Assembly: GCF_032341995.1 (NCBI RefSeq)
Contig: NZ_CP135439.1
Span: 1,550,001-1,614,000 of the forward strand
Reading direction: 5' to 3'
Source of the DNA: Domibacillus sp. DTU_2020_1001157_1_SI_ALB_TIR_016
Lineage (GTDB): Bacteria > Bacillota > Bacilli > Bacillales > Domibacillaceae
Length of the DNA: 64,000 nucleotides
In this document: one piece after another, positions 28,315-37,943 of the stretch
Layout of the letters: each line of letters starts with the position of its first letter
Position numbering within the stretch: the first letter of the stretch is position 1
Program-made: the position numbers and the translations under genes
Notes under the pieces: model-generated
Databases searched by the model: none
What the model was told of the DNA's origin: nothing
Seen by the model: only the letters and a program-made list of their open reading frames with translations

Positions 28315-30186
28315 ATGAAATACATCGGTAGGATAGGCACGCCGTTGTTTGCCGATTTTGCTTATTTCTTTTGGACAATGAAGTTGGATTTTGCGGAGCT
28401 TTACAATGCATACCATCTTTTATCGCTGTTCTTTTTTTCTATCATTGCCTGGTGGATAGGCAGGCATTATGATTATAACCGCAATTTAAACGAAAAATTA
28501 AAGGAAAAAAAGAATGAGCTGCAAAGCCTGTTAGATAACGTGGATGCGGCTATTTGGTCCATTGATTACGGAACAAACCGCCTATCACTGTCGAAAGGAT
28601 TTGAAAAAATTCTCGATGTTTCGCTTCAAGATGCTTACACAGAGAGAACACTGTGGCGAAAATATCTTTATCATGAAGATTATCAAAAAGCGGTCCATTT
28701 TCTTCGATCTTATAAAGACAATAAAGAAGAGGCCGTTCAAACGGCTGAATTTCGGATCGTGAGTAATGGGCAAATGAAGTGGGTGGAGGTAAAATTATCC
28801 TCGATTCGGAATGAAAAAGGCGAGCTTGTGAAAACGAATGGTGTCATCATGGATATTACTGAAAGAAAACAAGCGGAAGAACGGATTAAACACCTGGCAT
28901 ACATCGATTCACTTACAGGGCTGCCAAACCGGACGTCTTTATTTATTGATTTAAATAAGCGGATGCAGGAAGGGAAAGAAACAGCGCTGTTCATTATTGA
29001 TCTGGACCGCTTTAAAACGGTAAATGATTCATTTGGCCACCTGGCAGGAGATACACTGCTTAAAGAGGCAGCCACGCGGTTTAAAAGTGCTTTGCTGGAA
29101 GAAAACGGTTCCATTTACCGATTTGGCGGCGATGAATTTTGGCTTGTCTGCCATGAGACGAACAACGTGCAGCTCACCCTTTTAGCGGAAAAGCTGCTGC
29201 AAACCTTAACTTTACCCTTTATGATACAGGATCATGAGATCGTCATTACACCATCGATTGGGATCAGCACGTTTCCTGCCGATGCGAACAGCATGGATAC
29301 ATTGCTTGTATACGCGGATTCCGCTATGCATATAGCCAAAGAAAAAGGGCGAAACAATTATCAGTTTTTTAATTCGAGCTTATATAACAAGCTGCAGCGC
29401 AAAGCGGCGCTTGAAAAAGAGCTGAGACGGGCCATTTGGAAAGAGGAACTTTTTCTGCACTATCAGCCTCAGTTCGATCTGGCCACAAGTCAAATAACAG
29501 GATTTGAAGCACTCATCAGGTGGAAAAATGAAAGATTCGGCTCTGTGTCTCCGTCCGAATTTATTCCGATCGCCGAAGAATCCGGCTTGATTACATCGAT
29601 TGGCGAGTGGGTGCTGAAAGAAGCGTGCCTGCAAAGCAAACGGTGGGAGCAGCAGAGATACGGGCGGTTTAGCATGAGTGTCAATATTTCCGTTCAGCAG
29701 TTTCAAAACCGGCATTTCGTCGATACCTTTAAAGCGTTGATTCGGGAAACCCATATGGAGCCAAGCCTTCTGCAAATTGAAATTACTGAAAGCATCATGC
29801 AGAATACGCAGGAAACAAAGCATATTTTGGACCAATTAAAAGAAATTGGGGTGAAAGTCTCGATTGATGATTTCGGTACCGGCTATTCCTCTCTCAGCGT
29901 GTTAAAAGAACTGCCGCTCGACTGCTTGAAAATTGACCAGTCTTTTATAAGGGATGTAACGACATCCAAAAAAGAAGCAGCGATTGTCAAAAATATTATC
30001 GACCTGGCGCACAATCTTGAGTTGAACGTGGTGGCAGAAGGTGTTGAAACAGAGGGCCAGCTGTGCATGCTAAAGAAGCTGGGCTGCCAGACGGGGCAGG
30101 GCTATTTGTTCAGTAAGCCGCTTCTTCATCAAGAAGCAGAAGAGCTGCTTGTGCCTAAGCAGCGAAAAATTAAAATTGATGCGTAA
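28315..30186 (+). CDS. Membrane PAS-GGDEF-EAL c-di-GMP protein
   Basis: This 623-aa protein has one N-terminal membrane segment (LLSLFFFSIIAWWIG), a PAS domain (about 65-188) ending in the MDITERKQAEERI PAC motif, a GGDEF domain with intact FGGDEF, and an EAL domain with FEALIRW, VSIDDFGTGYSSL and VVAEGVETE. Both active sites look intact, so it could make and degrade c-di-GMP. GGGGAAG precedes the ATG. It stands alone and is followed by a terminator. Another GGDEF-EAL gene lies 0.9 kb away on the other strand. Confidence 0.9.
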   Translation: MKYIGRIGTPLFADFAYFFWTMKLDFAELYNAYHLLSLFFFSIIAWWIGRHYDYNRNLNEKLKEKKNELQSLLDNVDAAIWSIDYGTNRLSLSKGFEKILDVSLQDAYTERTLWRKYLYHEDYQKAVHFLRSYKDNKEEAVQTAEFRIVSNGQMKWVEVKLSSIRNEKGELVKTNGVIMDITERKQAEERIKHLAYIDSLTGLPNRTSLFIDLNKRMQEGKETALFIIDLDRFKTVNDSFGHLAGDTLLKEAATRFKSALLEENGSIYRFGGDEFWLVCHETNNVQLTLLAEKLLQTLTLPFMIQDHEIVITPSIGISTFPADANSMDTLLVYADSAMHIAKEKGRNNYQFFNSSLYNKLQRKAALEKELRRAIWKEELFLHYQPQFDLATSQITGFEALIRWKNERFGSVSPSEFIPIAEESGLITSIGEWVLKEACLQSKRWEQQRYGRFSMSVNISVQQFQNRHFVDTFKALIRETHMEPSLLQIEITESIMQNTQETKHILDQLKEIGVKVSIDDFGTGYSSLSVLKELPLDCLKIDQSFIRDVTTSKKEAAIVKNIIDLAHNLELNVVAEGVETEGQLCMLKKLGCQTGQGYLFSKPLLHQEAEELLVPKQRKIKIDA

Positions 30187-30307
30187 AACTGTTTTTATGA
30201 CGTGTGGGCTTCATCATGAAGTTAAGCAGGCGTAAGCAGCCATTTTAAAATTGGCGATGCGGCTGTTTATTCGGAAAAAGCGCTGAGCGGCTCCGCAAAA
30301 CAAAAAA

Positions 30308-30333
30308 ACCTGCCGGAATCCGGCGGGTTTTTC
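30308..30333. terminator. Bidirectional terminator
   Basis: CCTGCCGG-AAT-CCGGCGGG is flanked by A and T runs. It can end both the + strand GGDEF-EAL gene and the - strand membrane protein gene. Confidence 0.8.
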
Positions 30334-30813
30334 TTATCCTTTTAAGAATGCGATCATCATAAAAATGAACCAGGTGAAAAACGGAACCACCATCGCCAGA
30401 AGCACATGTTTATAGGAATACCGGTCGCGCCATTTTTTTAACATTCGGTCGATCACAAAGAAAAACAGCGCAGCAGCCAGTGTATACCAAAATAAAATAA
30501 GGCCGAAGATCAAGTGAAAGATAAGAGCAAACAGCCATTCATTGTGGCCGTTTTTCCGGCGGGTCAAATAACGTGCCGCTCTGTCACTGATCAATGATGT
30601 CAGCACAAAATAAATAATCGCCGCCGGTGTAATGTACATCATGTAAACCGGAATGGCATTTGCGAATTGCTGAAGGGAATTGGACCAGCTGGATGCCGGT
30701 GAATCAATCGGCAGCGGCTGAATAAAGACCAACAGCAGGAAAAGTAGTGTACCGGCCAGGGCACCGGCAACAAGTTTACGTTCATAATACCCTGGGGTTT
30801 TTCTAACGGGCAT
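30334..30813 (-). CDS. Four-segment membrane protein of unknown function
   Basis: This 159-aa protein has four hydrophobic segments (LVAGALAGTLLFLLLVFI, then AIPVYMMYITPAAIIYFVL, LFALIFHLIFGLILFWY and HVLLAMVVPFFTWFIF). The ATG at 30,813 is chosen because AAAGGAG lies just upstream; a longer frame adds 12 residues with no ribosome site. I recognise no family. Confidence 0.7.
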   Translation of the reverse strand: MPVRKTPGYYERKLVAGALAGTLLFLLLVFIQPLPIDSPASSWSNSLQQFANAIPVYMMYITPAAIIYFVLTSLISDRAARYLTRRKNGHNEWLFALIFHLIFGLILFWYTLAAALFFFVIDRMLKKWRDRYSYKHVLLAMVVPFFTWFIFMMIAFLKG

Positions 30814-31026
30814 AAGAAGTCTCCTTTCGACTCGTTCCATTGCATACATCGGACATCTGCCGTTTTGTGCAGGAACGTGTATGTAAATTAATGAACTTAT
30901 CTACATCTTTAACCTTTCTTGACAGTAGTTTAAACATTTGCACCCGATAAAATGTGCCGCTGGCAGTTAACCGGTGGAAAAATCCGATTTTTTTTGAAAA
31001 GAGCTTTTATAAAAGGGAAGAAACCG

Positions 31027-31056
31027 AACAGCAGCCGGCTTCGAGAACCGGCTGCT
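31027..31056. terminator. GC-rich hairpin terminator
   Basis: ACAGCAGCCGG-TTCGAG-CCGGCTGCTGT-type hairpin followed by TTTTA on the + strand. It lies directly behind the stop of the - strand GGDEF-EAL gene. Confidence 0.65.
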
Positions 31057-31062
31057 GTTTTA

Positions 31063-33216
31063 TTAAGCAAAAAATTCATCTGGCGGCGCCGGCCGTCCGA
31101 GCAGGTAGCCCTGGGCGGCGTTGCACCGGTATTTTTTTAAAATGGAAAGCTGTTCTTCCGTTTCGACTCCTTCGGCCACAACGTGAAGACCGAGATGATG
31201 CGCCATTAAAATAATGGTTGTGGCGATTTTTTCGGAGCTTTCGTTTACGGCAATATCGCGGACAAAAGACTGATCAATTTTTAACGTGTCAAGCGGCAGC
31301 TTCTGCAAATAACTGAGCGAGCTGTAGCCCGTCCCAAAATCATCAATGGAGATAAAAACACCGATGTGCTGCAGCTCCTGCAAAATAGCGGCGGCATTAT
31401 CCGTGTCCATCGTCATGCTTTCGGTAATTTCACACGTTAACTGAGATGGCTCAATGCCGGTTTCTTTGATGATCGTCTGGATTGTTTCCGCAAGGTTGGA
31501 CTGGTAAAACTGTGAAATAGACAAATTGACGGACATACAAGTAAGAGAACGGCCTTCTTCCTGCCACGCCTTCAGCTGACGGCAGGCGGTGCGGATGACC
31601 CACTCGCCGATCGGAATAATCAAGCCCGTTTCTTCCGCAATCGGAATAAACTCGCCAGGTGAAACCGAGCCGAAATGCCGGCTGTTCCAGCGAATCAGAG
31701 CTTCTGCTCCGTAAATGTCACCGGTGCACAAGTTTTGAATCGGCTGATAGACAAGGCTTAGTTCATCCCGTTGGAGCGCTGAGCGGAGTTCGCTTTCCAT
31801 CTTTAATTTTTTGAGTGACTGCCGGTCCAGCATACTGGTGTAAAATTGGAAGGAATTTCGGTTTTTCTTTTTGGCTTCATACATCGCCATGTCAGCTTTG
31901 CGGAACAGGTCCTGTTCCTGCATACCGTCGTGCGGATACAAGCTGATGCCAATGCTTGCTGTCATAAACAGCTCATTTCCTTCAAGGGAAAAAGGCTCGC
32001 GAAACGTCTCTAGCATCGACGTCGCCATATCAGCCGCATCCTGGCCGCTCGTCCGCTCAAGCCAAACGGTAAATTCATCGCCGCCTTCACGGGAAAAAAG
32101 AATGGAATGACCGAGACGCGTTTGAATTCGGTCCACAATCATCTTAAGCAGATCGTCGCCGGTTTTATGGCCGAACGAATCATTAATAAATTTAAAACGA
32201 TCCAAATCCAGGAAAAAAAGTGCGTGTGTATCATGCGGATAACGAGCAATCGTATCCTCGAGCGCCTGCCGGAAATGCCGGCGGTTCGGCAGGCCGGTCA
32301 AGTGGTCGTGATAAGCTAACTGGTGAATTTGTTCTTTCGCCCGGTAATGCTGAATGGCCAGGCTCGTTAACCGGGTCGCCTCACGGATCAGCCGTTTATC
32401 CGCTTCGGTCGGTACGGACGGCTGGCGGGCATACATCGCAAACGTGGCAATCACCTGCCGATCATCATTGAAAACAGGGGTAGACCAGCAGGCGTTTAAC
32501 TGGTGCTTAAGCGCGACATCCCGATGAAGCGGCCAGCGCCGGTCGTGTGCGATATCCGCTGCAATAACAGGTGCTTTTAAAAAAGCGGCGGTGCCGCATG
32601 ATCCCTGCTTTTCAGCAACGGGCACGCCGTCAATACGTTTAATGTATTCATCAGGCAGCCCAGGCGCTGCAGCATGAAAAAGAGAATTATTTTTCTCATC
32701 AATCATCATAATCGCACACGGGTGACCCGGTGAAATATGCTCTACCATCGCAACAATTTGATGAAGAACGTCATCAAAGGGCGCACTTTTGGCAATCATC
32801 TGCAGAACGCGGTTTTGGCCGTTTAACAGCTCACTTGTATATTGTTCATTCGTCCGCACGCGGCCGATGCCAAAAGCGCCTTGAACAGCACCGTTCTCGT
32901 AAATAGGAACGGCATTGACGGATAAGTGAACGATATATCCGTCTTTATGCTGGAACATCATACGAAACGATGCTTTATTCCCTTGAAGAACATGAGAAAA
33001 ATGAGCCTCTACCTCTGCCACATGTTCTGTTGGGATTACTTGTTTATAATCGATCCGGTTAAATTCAGCTGACGTATAGCCCAGTATGCGAACCGCCGCT
33101 TCATTCATCAGCTGAACCTTTCCTTTCGTATCCATCGCAAACGAAATTTCGTCACCTTGTTCAAATAAAGATTGGTACACATCGAGCAGTGATGAAGACC
33201 AAAACAAATTTTCCAT
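31063..33216 (-). CDS. PAS-GAF-GGDEF-EAL c-di-GMP protein
   Basis: This 717-aa soluble protein has a PAS domain (about 15-135), a GAF domain (about 150-300, with GSCGTAAFLKAPVIAADIAH), GGDEF (REGGDEFTVWLE intact) and EAL (AEALIRWNSRHFGSVSP, ISIDDFGTGYSSLSYLQ and VVAEGVETEEQL). AGAGGAG lies 8 nt before the ATG at 33,216, so the 47 extra residues upstream are rejected. It lacks membrane segments, so it senses a cytoplasmic signal. The EAL part is about 60% like that of the 28,315 gene by eye, which suggests a shared origin. Confidence 0.9.
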   Translation of the reverse strand: MENLFWSSSLLDVYQSLFEQGDEISFAMDTKGKVQLMNEAAVRILGYTSAEFNRIDYKQVIPTEHVAEVEAHFSHVLQGNKASFRMMFQHKDGYIVHLSVNAVPIYENGAVQGAFGIGRVRTNEQYTSELLNGQNRVLQMIAKSAPFDDVLHQIVAMVEHISPGHPCAIMMIDEKNNSLFHAAAPGLPDEYIKRIDGVPVAEKQGSCGTAAFLKAPVIAADIAHDRRWPLHRDVALKHQLNACWSTPVFNDDRQVIATFAMYARQPSVPTEADKRLIREATRLTSLAIQHYRAKEQIHQLAYHDHLTGLPNRRHFRQALEDTIARYPHDTHALFFLDLDRFKFINDSFGHKTGDDLLKMIVDRIQTRLGHSILFSREGGDEFTVWLERTSGQDAADMATSMLETFREPFSLEGNELFMTASIGISLYPHDGMQEQDLFRKADMAMYEAKKKNRNSFQFYTSMLDRQSLKKLKMESELRSALQRDELSLVYQPIQNLCTGDIYGAEALIRWNSRHFGSVSPGEFIPIAEETGLIIPIGEWVIRTACRQLKAWQEEGRSLTCMSVNLSISQFYQSNLAETIQTIIKETGIEPSQLTCEITESMTMDTDNAAAILQELQHIGVFISIDDFGTGYSSLSYLQKLPLDTLKIDQSFVRDIAVNESSEKIATTIILMAHHLGLHVVAEGVETEEQLSILKKYRCNAAQGYLLGRPAPPDEFFA

Positions 33217-33443
33217 GACCTCTGCTCCTCTTTCCACAAGCATTTTTTTTAATCTTACAAGAAATTTGTCGAATGAGCTATGTAAAAGCGGGCAAAAACG
33301 GTATTTTAAAAAGAAAATGGAAGCTCGTTCTTTTTCTTTACCCTGTTTTCTGCCCAAAGAGCAGGCAAACTATGGTTTTCACCGAGGAAAAAATTGTTTA
33401 TACTGTAAATTATGAATAGTTAAATAGTAAAGGAGCAGATGTC

Positions 33444-33839
33444 ATGGCGTTTCAAGATCAAATGCGGACGTTTTTAGACGCTCGTTATAAAGATGAATTA
33501 TTTTTAGCAGACTTGTTTCTCGATTTATATGGAAAATTAGAAGATTTTGACGATTCTTTAGAAAAATATGCAGCGGTCGGTTTGGACGCAGCATTTGAAG
33601 CAGCAGAAAACGCAGCAGCGCTCCGGATCGAAGACCGTTTTCTCCGCTTTGACGTCGTATTTGATGAAACAGAGCCGTTTATTCAAGTAAGTGCGGGTAA
33701 AACAACGGAAGAAGAGCCGGATATTCTCGACAATATTTATGCGGACCAGGCATCATATGCGGACAGCTTATACTGGCAGCAGGGAGAAGAAAAAGCGTTT
33801 GATTCTTATTTGAAATCAGCGTTTGCCCGGCTCTTATAA
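33444..33839 (+). CDS. Conserved hypothetical acidic protein
   Basis: This 131-aa protein is acidic and helical (FLADLFLDLYGKLEDFDDSL, AAFEAAENAAALRIEDRFL) with no signal peptide or known domain. AAAGGAGC precedes the ATG. A terminator follows at 33,873. Function unknown. Confidence 0.6.
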   Translation: MAFQDQMRTFLDARYKDELFLADLFLDLYGKLEDFDDSLEKYAAVGLDAAFEAAENAAALRIEDRFLRFDVVFDETEPFIQVSAGKTTEEEPDILDNIYADQASYADSLYWQQGEEKAFDSYLKSAFARLL

Positions 33840-33872
33840 GAGCTTATTTTGGACTGAATAGATCATACAAGG

Positions 33873-33906
33873 GCGGCCTGTCGATTGGGACAGGCCGCTT
33901 TTGTCT
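33873..33906 (+). terminator. Terminator after the acidic protein gene
   Basis: GCGGCCTGTC-GATTGG-GACAGGCCGC is followed by TTTTG. Confidence 0.85.
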
Positions 33907-33989
33907 GTAAAAAAGCTAAAATGACACAATTCTTCCTTTATCTGGTCTTTCGTTGTGATAGAATGAAAGAAAAAAGGGAGAGTGGAAAA

Positions 33990-35411
33990 GTGAGAAAAGT
34001 GGTTAAAGCAGCCGGAGTGCTGTCCCTGCTGGCAGCCGGCCTGTCTTTTAGTGGACAAGCCTCTGCCGATACTTCTACATGCGCTCAGTATGGAAGTGTA
34101 CAGCCGGGCGTGAATCCGTCCTTCCAGCATATTAACTGCCTGCTGACAGAGGAAGCGCTGAAGCAGGAGGTTCCGCCAGAGGTTGTAAAAGCGGTCGCAA
34201 TGAAGGAAAACGCATGGAAACAGTTTGATGAAAACGGAGATCCGATCGTTTCGGAAGACGGCGGCATTGGTCTGATGCAGCTGACAAATCAGTCTCAATT
34301 TAATACCGAACTTCTAAAAACCGATATTGTTTACAATATTGAAAAAGGTGTAACCATACTTGACCAGATGTTTGACAGCAATGTTCCGAAAATTTCCGAT
34401 GATCGTGATATAATCGAAAACTGGTATTTTCCTGTGATGGCCTATAACGGCATCAAGCCCGTTAACAGCCCGGTTAAACAATCAACCGGTGAGAAAAATA
34501 CGGATGCTTATCAAGAGCAGGTATTTGCGATGATAAAAAATGACAGCTTTTTAGATGAAGAACGGTCATTTGCGGACTTTGGCTTTAAGCCGGAGGACTT
34601 TCAATATGATCCAGAAAAAACGGACAACATCGTATTCAAGAAAATGACTTATACGCCGACAGGCAAGTTGAATCAAACCGTCTATAATCTGCAAAAAGGC
34701 GATCAGGCCGTAACGTTAAATACGCCATCTCTGCGGAGCATTCCAGGCGGTGGAGCAGAAGAAGTTCTTGAGAAACTTCCTGAAGGAGCTCTTTTAACTG
34801 TGACCGGTTCGTTTGAATACGATAAAAATCCGAACAGCACCCGGCAGTTTGTCTGGTACCCGGTAAGAACCGCAGCTGGCAAAACAGGCTTTGTTTCGTC
34901 TGCTTATCTTGAAAAGTCGGACAAGCCTGCTGCGCCGTTGTTTAAAGACGTATCAGCCAATTACCGTTTTTACAATGATATCGCTGCCCTCAGCAGTCAG
35001 AGCATTATCAGCGGATACCCGGACGGAACCTTTAAGCCTGGCAGCCAAGTAACCCGCGGAGAGGCAACGACGATGGTCGTGCGGGCGCTCGGGTTGCCGA
35101 CCAACGGCATGAAGCCTATTGAAGTCGCCGAGAAACAGGGGATTATAAACGGATATAGGGACGGCCGTTTAGCAGAAAAGGATCCGGTTACAAGAGCACA
35201 GGTGGCCATTATCCTGACGAATGCGTTTAACTTAAAGGAAACCGTCTCGATTTCATTTACTGATGTACATTCACGAATGGCAGCCTACGATTCAATCCGC
35301 CGTGTTGTCGCAGCGGGAATTGCTTACGGGGATAACAACAAGTTTAATCCGGACAAGCCTGTTACGCGCGGCGAGCTTGCGGCATTTTTAAACCGCACAC
35401 TGGAAAGATAA
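33990..35411 (+). CDS. Secreted SLT transglycosylase with SH3 and SLH domains
   Basis: This protein of about 473 aa has a signal peptide (VVKAAGVLSLLAAGLSFSG, cleavage near QASA-D). It has a lytic-transglycosylase-like domain (VVKAVAMKENAWKQF with the catalytic-type Glu, then GGIGLMQLTNQS), a bacterial SH3 segment (about 250-310, VWYPVRTAAGKTGFVSSAYL) and three SLH repeats (FKDVSANYRFYNDIAALSSQ, ISGYPDGTFKPGSQVTRGEA and so on) that anchor it to pyruvylated wall polymer. GTG at 33,990 follows GGGAG; an in-frame ATG is at 33,963. It likely remodels peptidoglycan at the cell surface. Confidence 0.85.
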   Translation: MRKVVKAAGVLSLLAAGLSFSGQASADTSTCAQYGSVQPGVNPSFQHINCLLTEEALKQEVPPEVVKAVAMKENAWKQFDENGDPIVSEDGGIGLMQLTNQSQFNTELLKTDIVYNIEKGVTILDQMFDSNVPKISDDRDIIENWYFPVMAYNGIKPVNSPVKQSTGEKNTDAYQEQVFAMIKNDSFLDEERSFADFGFKPEDFQYDPEKTDNIVFKKMTYTPTGKLNQTVYNLQKGDQAVTLNTPSLRSIPGGGAEEVLEKLPEGALLTVTGSFEYDKNPNSTRQFVWYPVRTAAGKTGFVSSAYLEKSDKPAAPLFKDVSANYRFYNDIAALSSQSIISGYPDGTFKPGSQVTRGEATTMVVRALGLPTNGMKPIEVAEKQGIINGYRDGRLAEKDPVTRAQVAIILTNAFNLKETVSISFTDVHSRMAAYDSIRRVVAAGIAYGDNNKFNPDKPVTRGELAAFLNRTLER

Positions 35412-35415
35412 CTCA

Positions 35416-35445
35416 AAAGACCTGCCCATCAGCAGGTCTTTTTCT
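35416..35445 (+). terminator. Terminator after the SLH protein gene
   Basis: AAAGACCTGC-CCATCA-GCAGGTCTTT followed by TTCTT. Confidence 0.85.
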
Positions 35446-35535
35446 TAATGCTTAATGTGCAAAGTTCAAGACGTAACGTGTTTCCAATCGAACAAGCAAG
35501 GGAAAAGGGAAAAGAAAAAAGGGGGGGGATTGCGT

Positions 35536-36264
35536 ATGTGGCAGGCGTTAATGTGGGGCGGTGTATCTGGCTCAGCCGTATTGCTTGGTGCGTTAGCTGC
35601 TTTGTTTGTGCCGATTCAAAAGCGGCTGATCGGTTACATAATGGCTTTTGGAACAGGAGTGCTGATCGGAGCAGCCACTTATGAGCTGCTCGGTGAATCC
35701 GTTGAAGAAGGCGGCTTTCTAGCGACCGGAGCCGGCTTTATGGCTGGAGCGCTTGTTTTTACGCTTTTAGACATTTATATTTCAAGAAAAGGGGCTGCTA
35801 AACGGAAACGATCACACGAGCAGGATTCGGATGGCGGATCGGGGCTTGCGATTTTCATTGGAACGGTTATGGACGCCATTCCGGAATCCATTATGATCGG
35901 TGCGAGCCTTTTAGCGGGAAAAGGGGTCAGCTTTTTACTTGTTATTGCTATTTTTATTAGTAACGTACCGGAAGGACTTTCAAGTACAACGGGTCTTTTA
36001 AAAGGCGGCTATTCAAAGAAAAAAATATTCCTTTTATGGCTGACCGTTTTGATCATTTCCGCTCTTTGCGCATGGGGCGGCTATTTTTTCCTGGAAGATG
36101 CAAGCCCGGCAGTGATGGCAGCCATCGCGGCTTTTGCGGGCGGCGGGATTATTGCGATGGTCGGGTCGACTATGATGCCTGAAGCATTCGAAGAGGGCGG
36201 CCCAGTCGTCGGCTTTATGGCAGCACTCGGGCTGTTTGTATCCCTTCTGCTAAATGAGCTTTAA
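35536..36264 (+). CDS. ZIP-family metal permease
   Basis: This 242-aa membrane protein has about seven hydrophobic segments and the ZIP-like motifs FIGTVMDAIPESIMIG and ISNVPEGLSSTTGLL in the metal-binding helices IV and V. The histidine often found in helix IV is Asp here. A central charged loop (about 78-100, KRKRSHEQDSD) is typical. The G-run (GGGGGGG) before ATG 35,536 serves as the ribosome site; upstream in-frame codons are rejected. Substrate (zinc, iron or manganese) cannot be told. Confidence 0.8.
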   Translation: MWQALMWGGVSGSAVLLGALAALFVPIQKRLIGYIMAFGTGVLIGAATYELLGESVEEGGFLATGAGFMAGALVFTLLDIYISRKGAAKRKRSHEQDSDGGSGLAIFIGTVMDAIPESIMIGASLLAGKGVSFLLVIAIFISNVPEGLSSTTGLLKGGYSKKKIFLLWLTVLIISALCAWGGYFFLEDASPAVMAAIAAFAGGGIIAMVGSTMMPEAFEEGGPVVGFMAALGLFVSLLLNEL

Positions 36265-36290
36265 AAGAGGGGTCTCCCTCTTTTTTTCTT
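36263..36290 (+). terminator. Terminator after the ZIP gene
   Basis: AAAAGAGGG-GTCT-CCCTCTTTTT hairpin that overlaps the stop codon, with a long T run. Confidence 0.75.
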
Positions 36291-36341
36291 GTCTTCAATT
36301 TGTAGAAAGCTGCTACACTGTTAATAAGAGGTGGACGCTTT

Positions 36342-36902
36342 ATGATAGAGGCAGAACAGTGGCTCGAAAGAATGATCGAGCAGGCGGGATGGCTTGGACC
36401 GATTTTATTTATTTTTTTACATCTTATCCGCCCATTTTTATTTCTGCCGGTCGTGATTGTTTGTATGGCAGGAGGATATGCATTCGGATTTGTCTGGGGA
36501 TCTTTATATTCTATTATTGGCCTGTCACTGATGAGTGCCGTTTTTTATAAACTGATTGACCACTTTCCGCGTGTGCGCGAACGAATGTTAAAAGTAAAAC
36601 GGAAAGTAGCCGGGGAGCGGAAAATGACGATCGGGCAGGTCATGCTGTTGCGGGTGATGCCGTTTGTTCATTTTCACCTGCTGTCCGTTTATTTAATGGA
36701 TATGACCAAATCGTACCGCGAATACATGCACTATTCTATGCTCGGCGTGATTACACCGGCTCTTTTATATACCGCTTTTGGCGATGTGATTGAAAGAATG
36801 CCCTGGTATGAATCGCTTACGTTTTTAACGGTGCTGCTTTTGCTTTATGTGCTGCTTGAAAAAAGGAAAAAGCGCAGGCAGGATCGCGATAAGAGATACT
36901 AA
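36342..36902 (+). CDS. TVP38/TMEM64 (DedA-like) membrane protein
   Basis: This 186-aa protein carries the VTT-domain pattern: an N-terminal re-entrant segment (LFLPVVIVCMAGGYAFGFVWG), then LRVMPFVHFHLLSVYLMDMT in place of the family's usual R..P..P... motif, and two more membrane helices. AGAGGTGG precedes the ATG. The family includes lipid scramblase-like proteins; substrate unknown. Confidence 0.75.
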   Translation: MIEAEQWLERMIEQAGWLGPILFIFLHLIRPFLFLPVVIVCMAGGYAFGFVWGSLYSIIGLSLMSAVFYKLIDHFPRVRERMLKVKRKVAGERKMTIGQVMLLRVMPFVHFHLLSVYLMDMTKSYREYMHYSMLGVITPALLYTAFGDVIERMPWYESLTFLTVLLLLYVLLEKRKKRRQDRDKRY

Positions 36903-36976
36903 CACATTTGATTTATTTCTAAATTCATTATGTGCAAAATTCAACAAAAAACAAAAACAAGCAATATCCAGGCAAT

Positions 36977-37002
36977 GTTTATTCTTTGTGAGCGGGGGAA
37001 TA
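36977..37002 (+). promoter_or_regulatory. SigB-type promoter for the SDR gene
   Basis: GTTTAT (36,977-36,982), a 13-bp spacer and GGGAAT (36,996-37,001) match the SigB consensus GTTTAA-N13/15-GGGWAW. It lies 38 bases before the SDR ATG. The downstream gene is of a family known to be stress-induced in Bacillus. Confidence 0.7.
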
Positions 37003-37038
37003 CTTTTTCTGTAAAATAAAACGGATGGAGTGGATACC

Positions 37039-37914
37039 ATGACGCAAGATAAATTTGAAAAAATGGATGAACAAACACCTCCGCAAACACAAAGTGAGCA
37101 GCCTGGTATCGAATCAGAAATGACGCCTGAGCCGCTGTATGATGATCCGAATTATAAAGGATCTGGAAAGCTCGCCGGAAAAGTCGCTTTGATCACAGGC
37201 GGTGACTCTGGAATCGGCCGTGCGGTAGCGGTTGCTTTTGCAAAAGAAGGAGCCAATGTCGCGATTGCCTACTTAAATGAAGAAAGCGATGCGAAAAAAA
37301 CGGTCGACATCATCGAGTCCTATGGCGTAAAAGCAATGCACAAAGCAACAGACATCAGCAAGGTGGAAAACTGCAGACAGCTTGTGGAAGATGTTGTGGC
37401 AGAGTTTGGCGGCTTAAACATTCTCGTAAACAACGCGGCCAAGCAATTTCCGACAAAGAACTTTTTAGAGATTTCACCAGAGCAGCTGCAGGAAACGTTC
37501 CAGACAAACATTTTCTCGATGTTTTACTTGTCACAGGCAGCCGTTCCGCATTTAACAGAAGGAGATGCCATCATTAATACATCGTCTGTAACGGCATACC
37601 GGGGCTCACCAGAATTGATCGACTATTCGTCAACTAAAGGAGCGATTACGACATTTACCCGGTCGCTGTCAGCGAATTTAGTGGAAAAAGGAATCCGTGT
37701 AAACTCCGTAGCGCCAGGTCCGATCTGGACGCCGCTGATCCCGGCTACATTTGATGCAAAGAAAGTAGGAAAGCATGGAGACAGCACGCCGATGAAGCGT
37801 ATGGGACAGCCGTCTGAGAATGCGCCGGCTTATGTATACCTCGCTTCAAATGATTCCTCATACGTAACAGGACAGACCATTCATGTAAATGGCGGCGACT
37901 ATATTAGTTCTTAA
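37039..37914 (+). CDS. Stress-type SDR oxidoreductase
   Basis: This 291-aa short-chain dehydrogenase has the N-terminal PLYDDPNYKGSGKLAGKVAL extension of the Bacillus general-stress SDR group (GS39/YhdF-like). Cofactor motif: ITGGDSGIGRAVAVAFAKEG. NNAAKQ, the catalytic Ser (INTSSVTAYRG) and YSSTKGAI (Tyr and Lys) are all present. GGAGTGG precedes ATG 37,039. The SigB-like promoter supports general stress control. It probably reduces an aldehyde or sugar substrate, which is unknown. Confidence 0.88.
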   Translation: MTQDKFEKMDEQTPPQTQSEQPGIESEMTPEPLYDDPNYKGSGKLAGKVALITGGDSGIGRAVAVAFAKEGANVAIAYLNEESDAKKTVDIIESYGVKAMHKATDISKVENCRQLVEDVVAEFGGLNILVNNAAKQFPTKNFLEISPEQLQETFQTNIFSMFYLSQAAVPHLTEGDAIINTSSVTAYRGSPELIDYSSTKGAITTFTRSLSANLVEKGIRVNSVAPGPIWTPLIPATFDAKKVGKHGDSTPMKRMGQPSENAPAYVYLASNDSSYVTGQTIHVNGGDYISS

Positions 37915-37920
37915 TTAAAA

Positions 37921-37943
37921 AGCCTCGGCATACAGCCGAGGCT
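37921..37943 (+). terminator. SDR terminator hairpin, copy 1
   Basis: AGCCTCGGC-ATACA-GCCGAGGCT follows the SDR stop. Instead of a T run it is followed at once by the end of an inserted element (TCAGTCTGTAGACAAA). A second copy with its T run is at 38,396. Confidence 0.85.

Noticed and set aside
33217..33357. 47-residue N-terminal extension of the PAS-GAF-GGDEF-EAL protein
   Set aside because: A good Shine-Dalgarno precedes the ATG at 33,216, and the extension is basic and unrelated to PAS domains.
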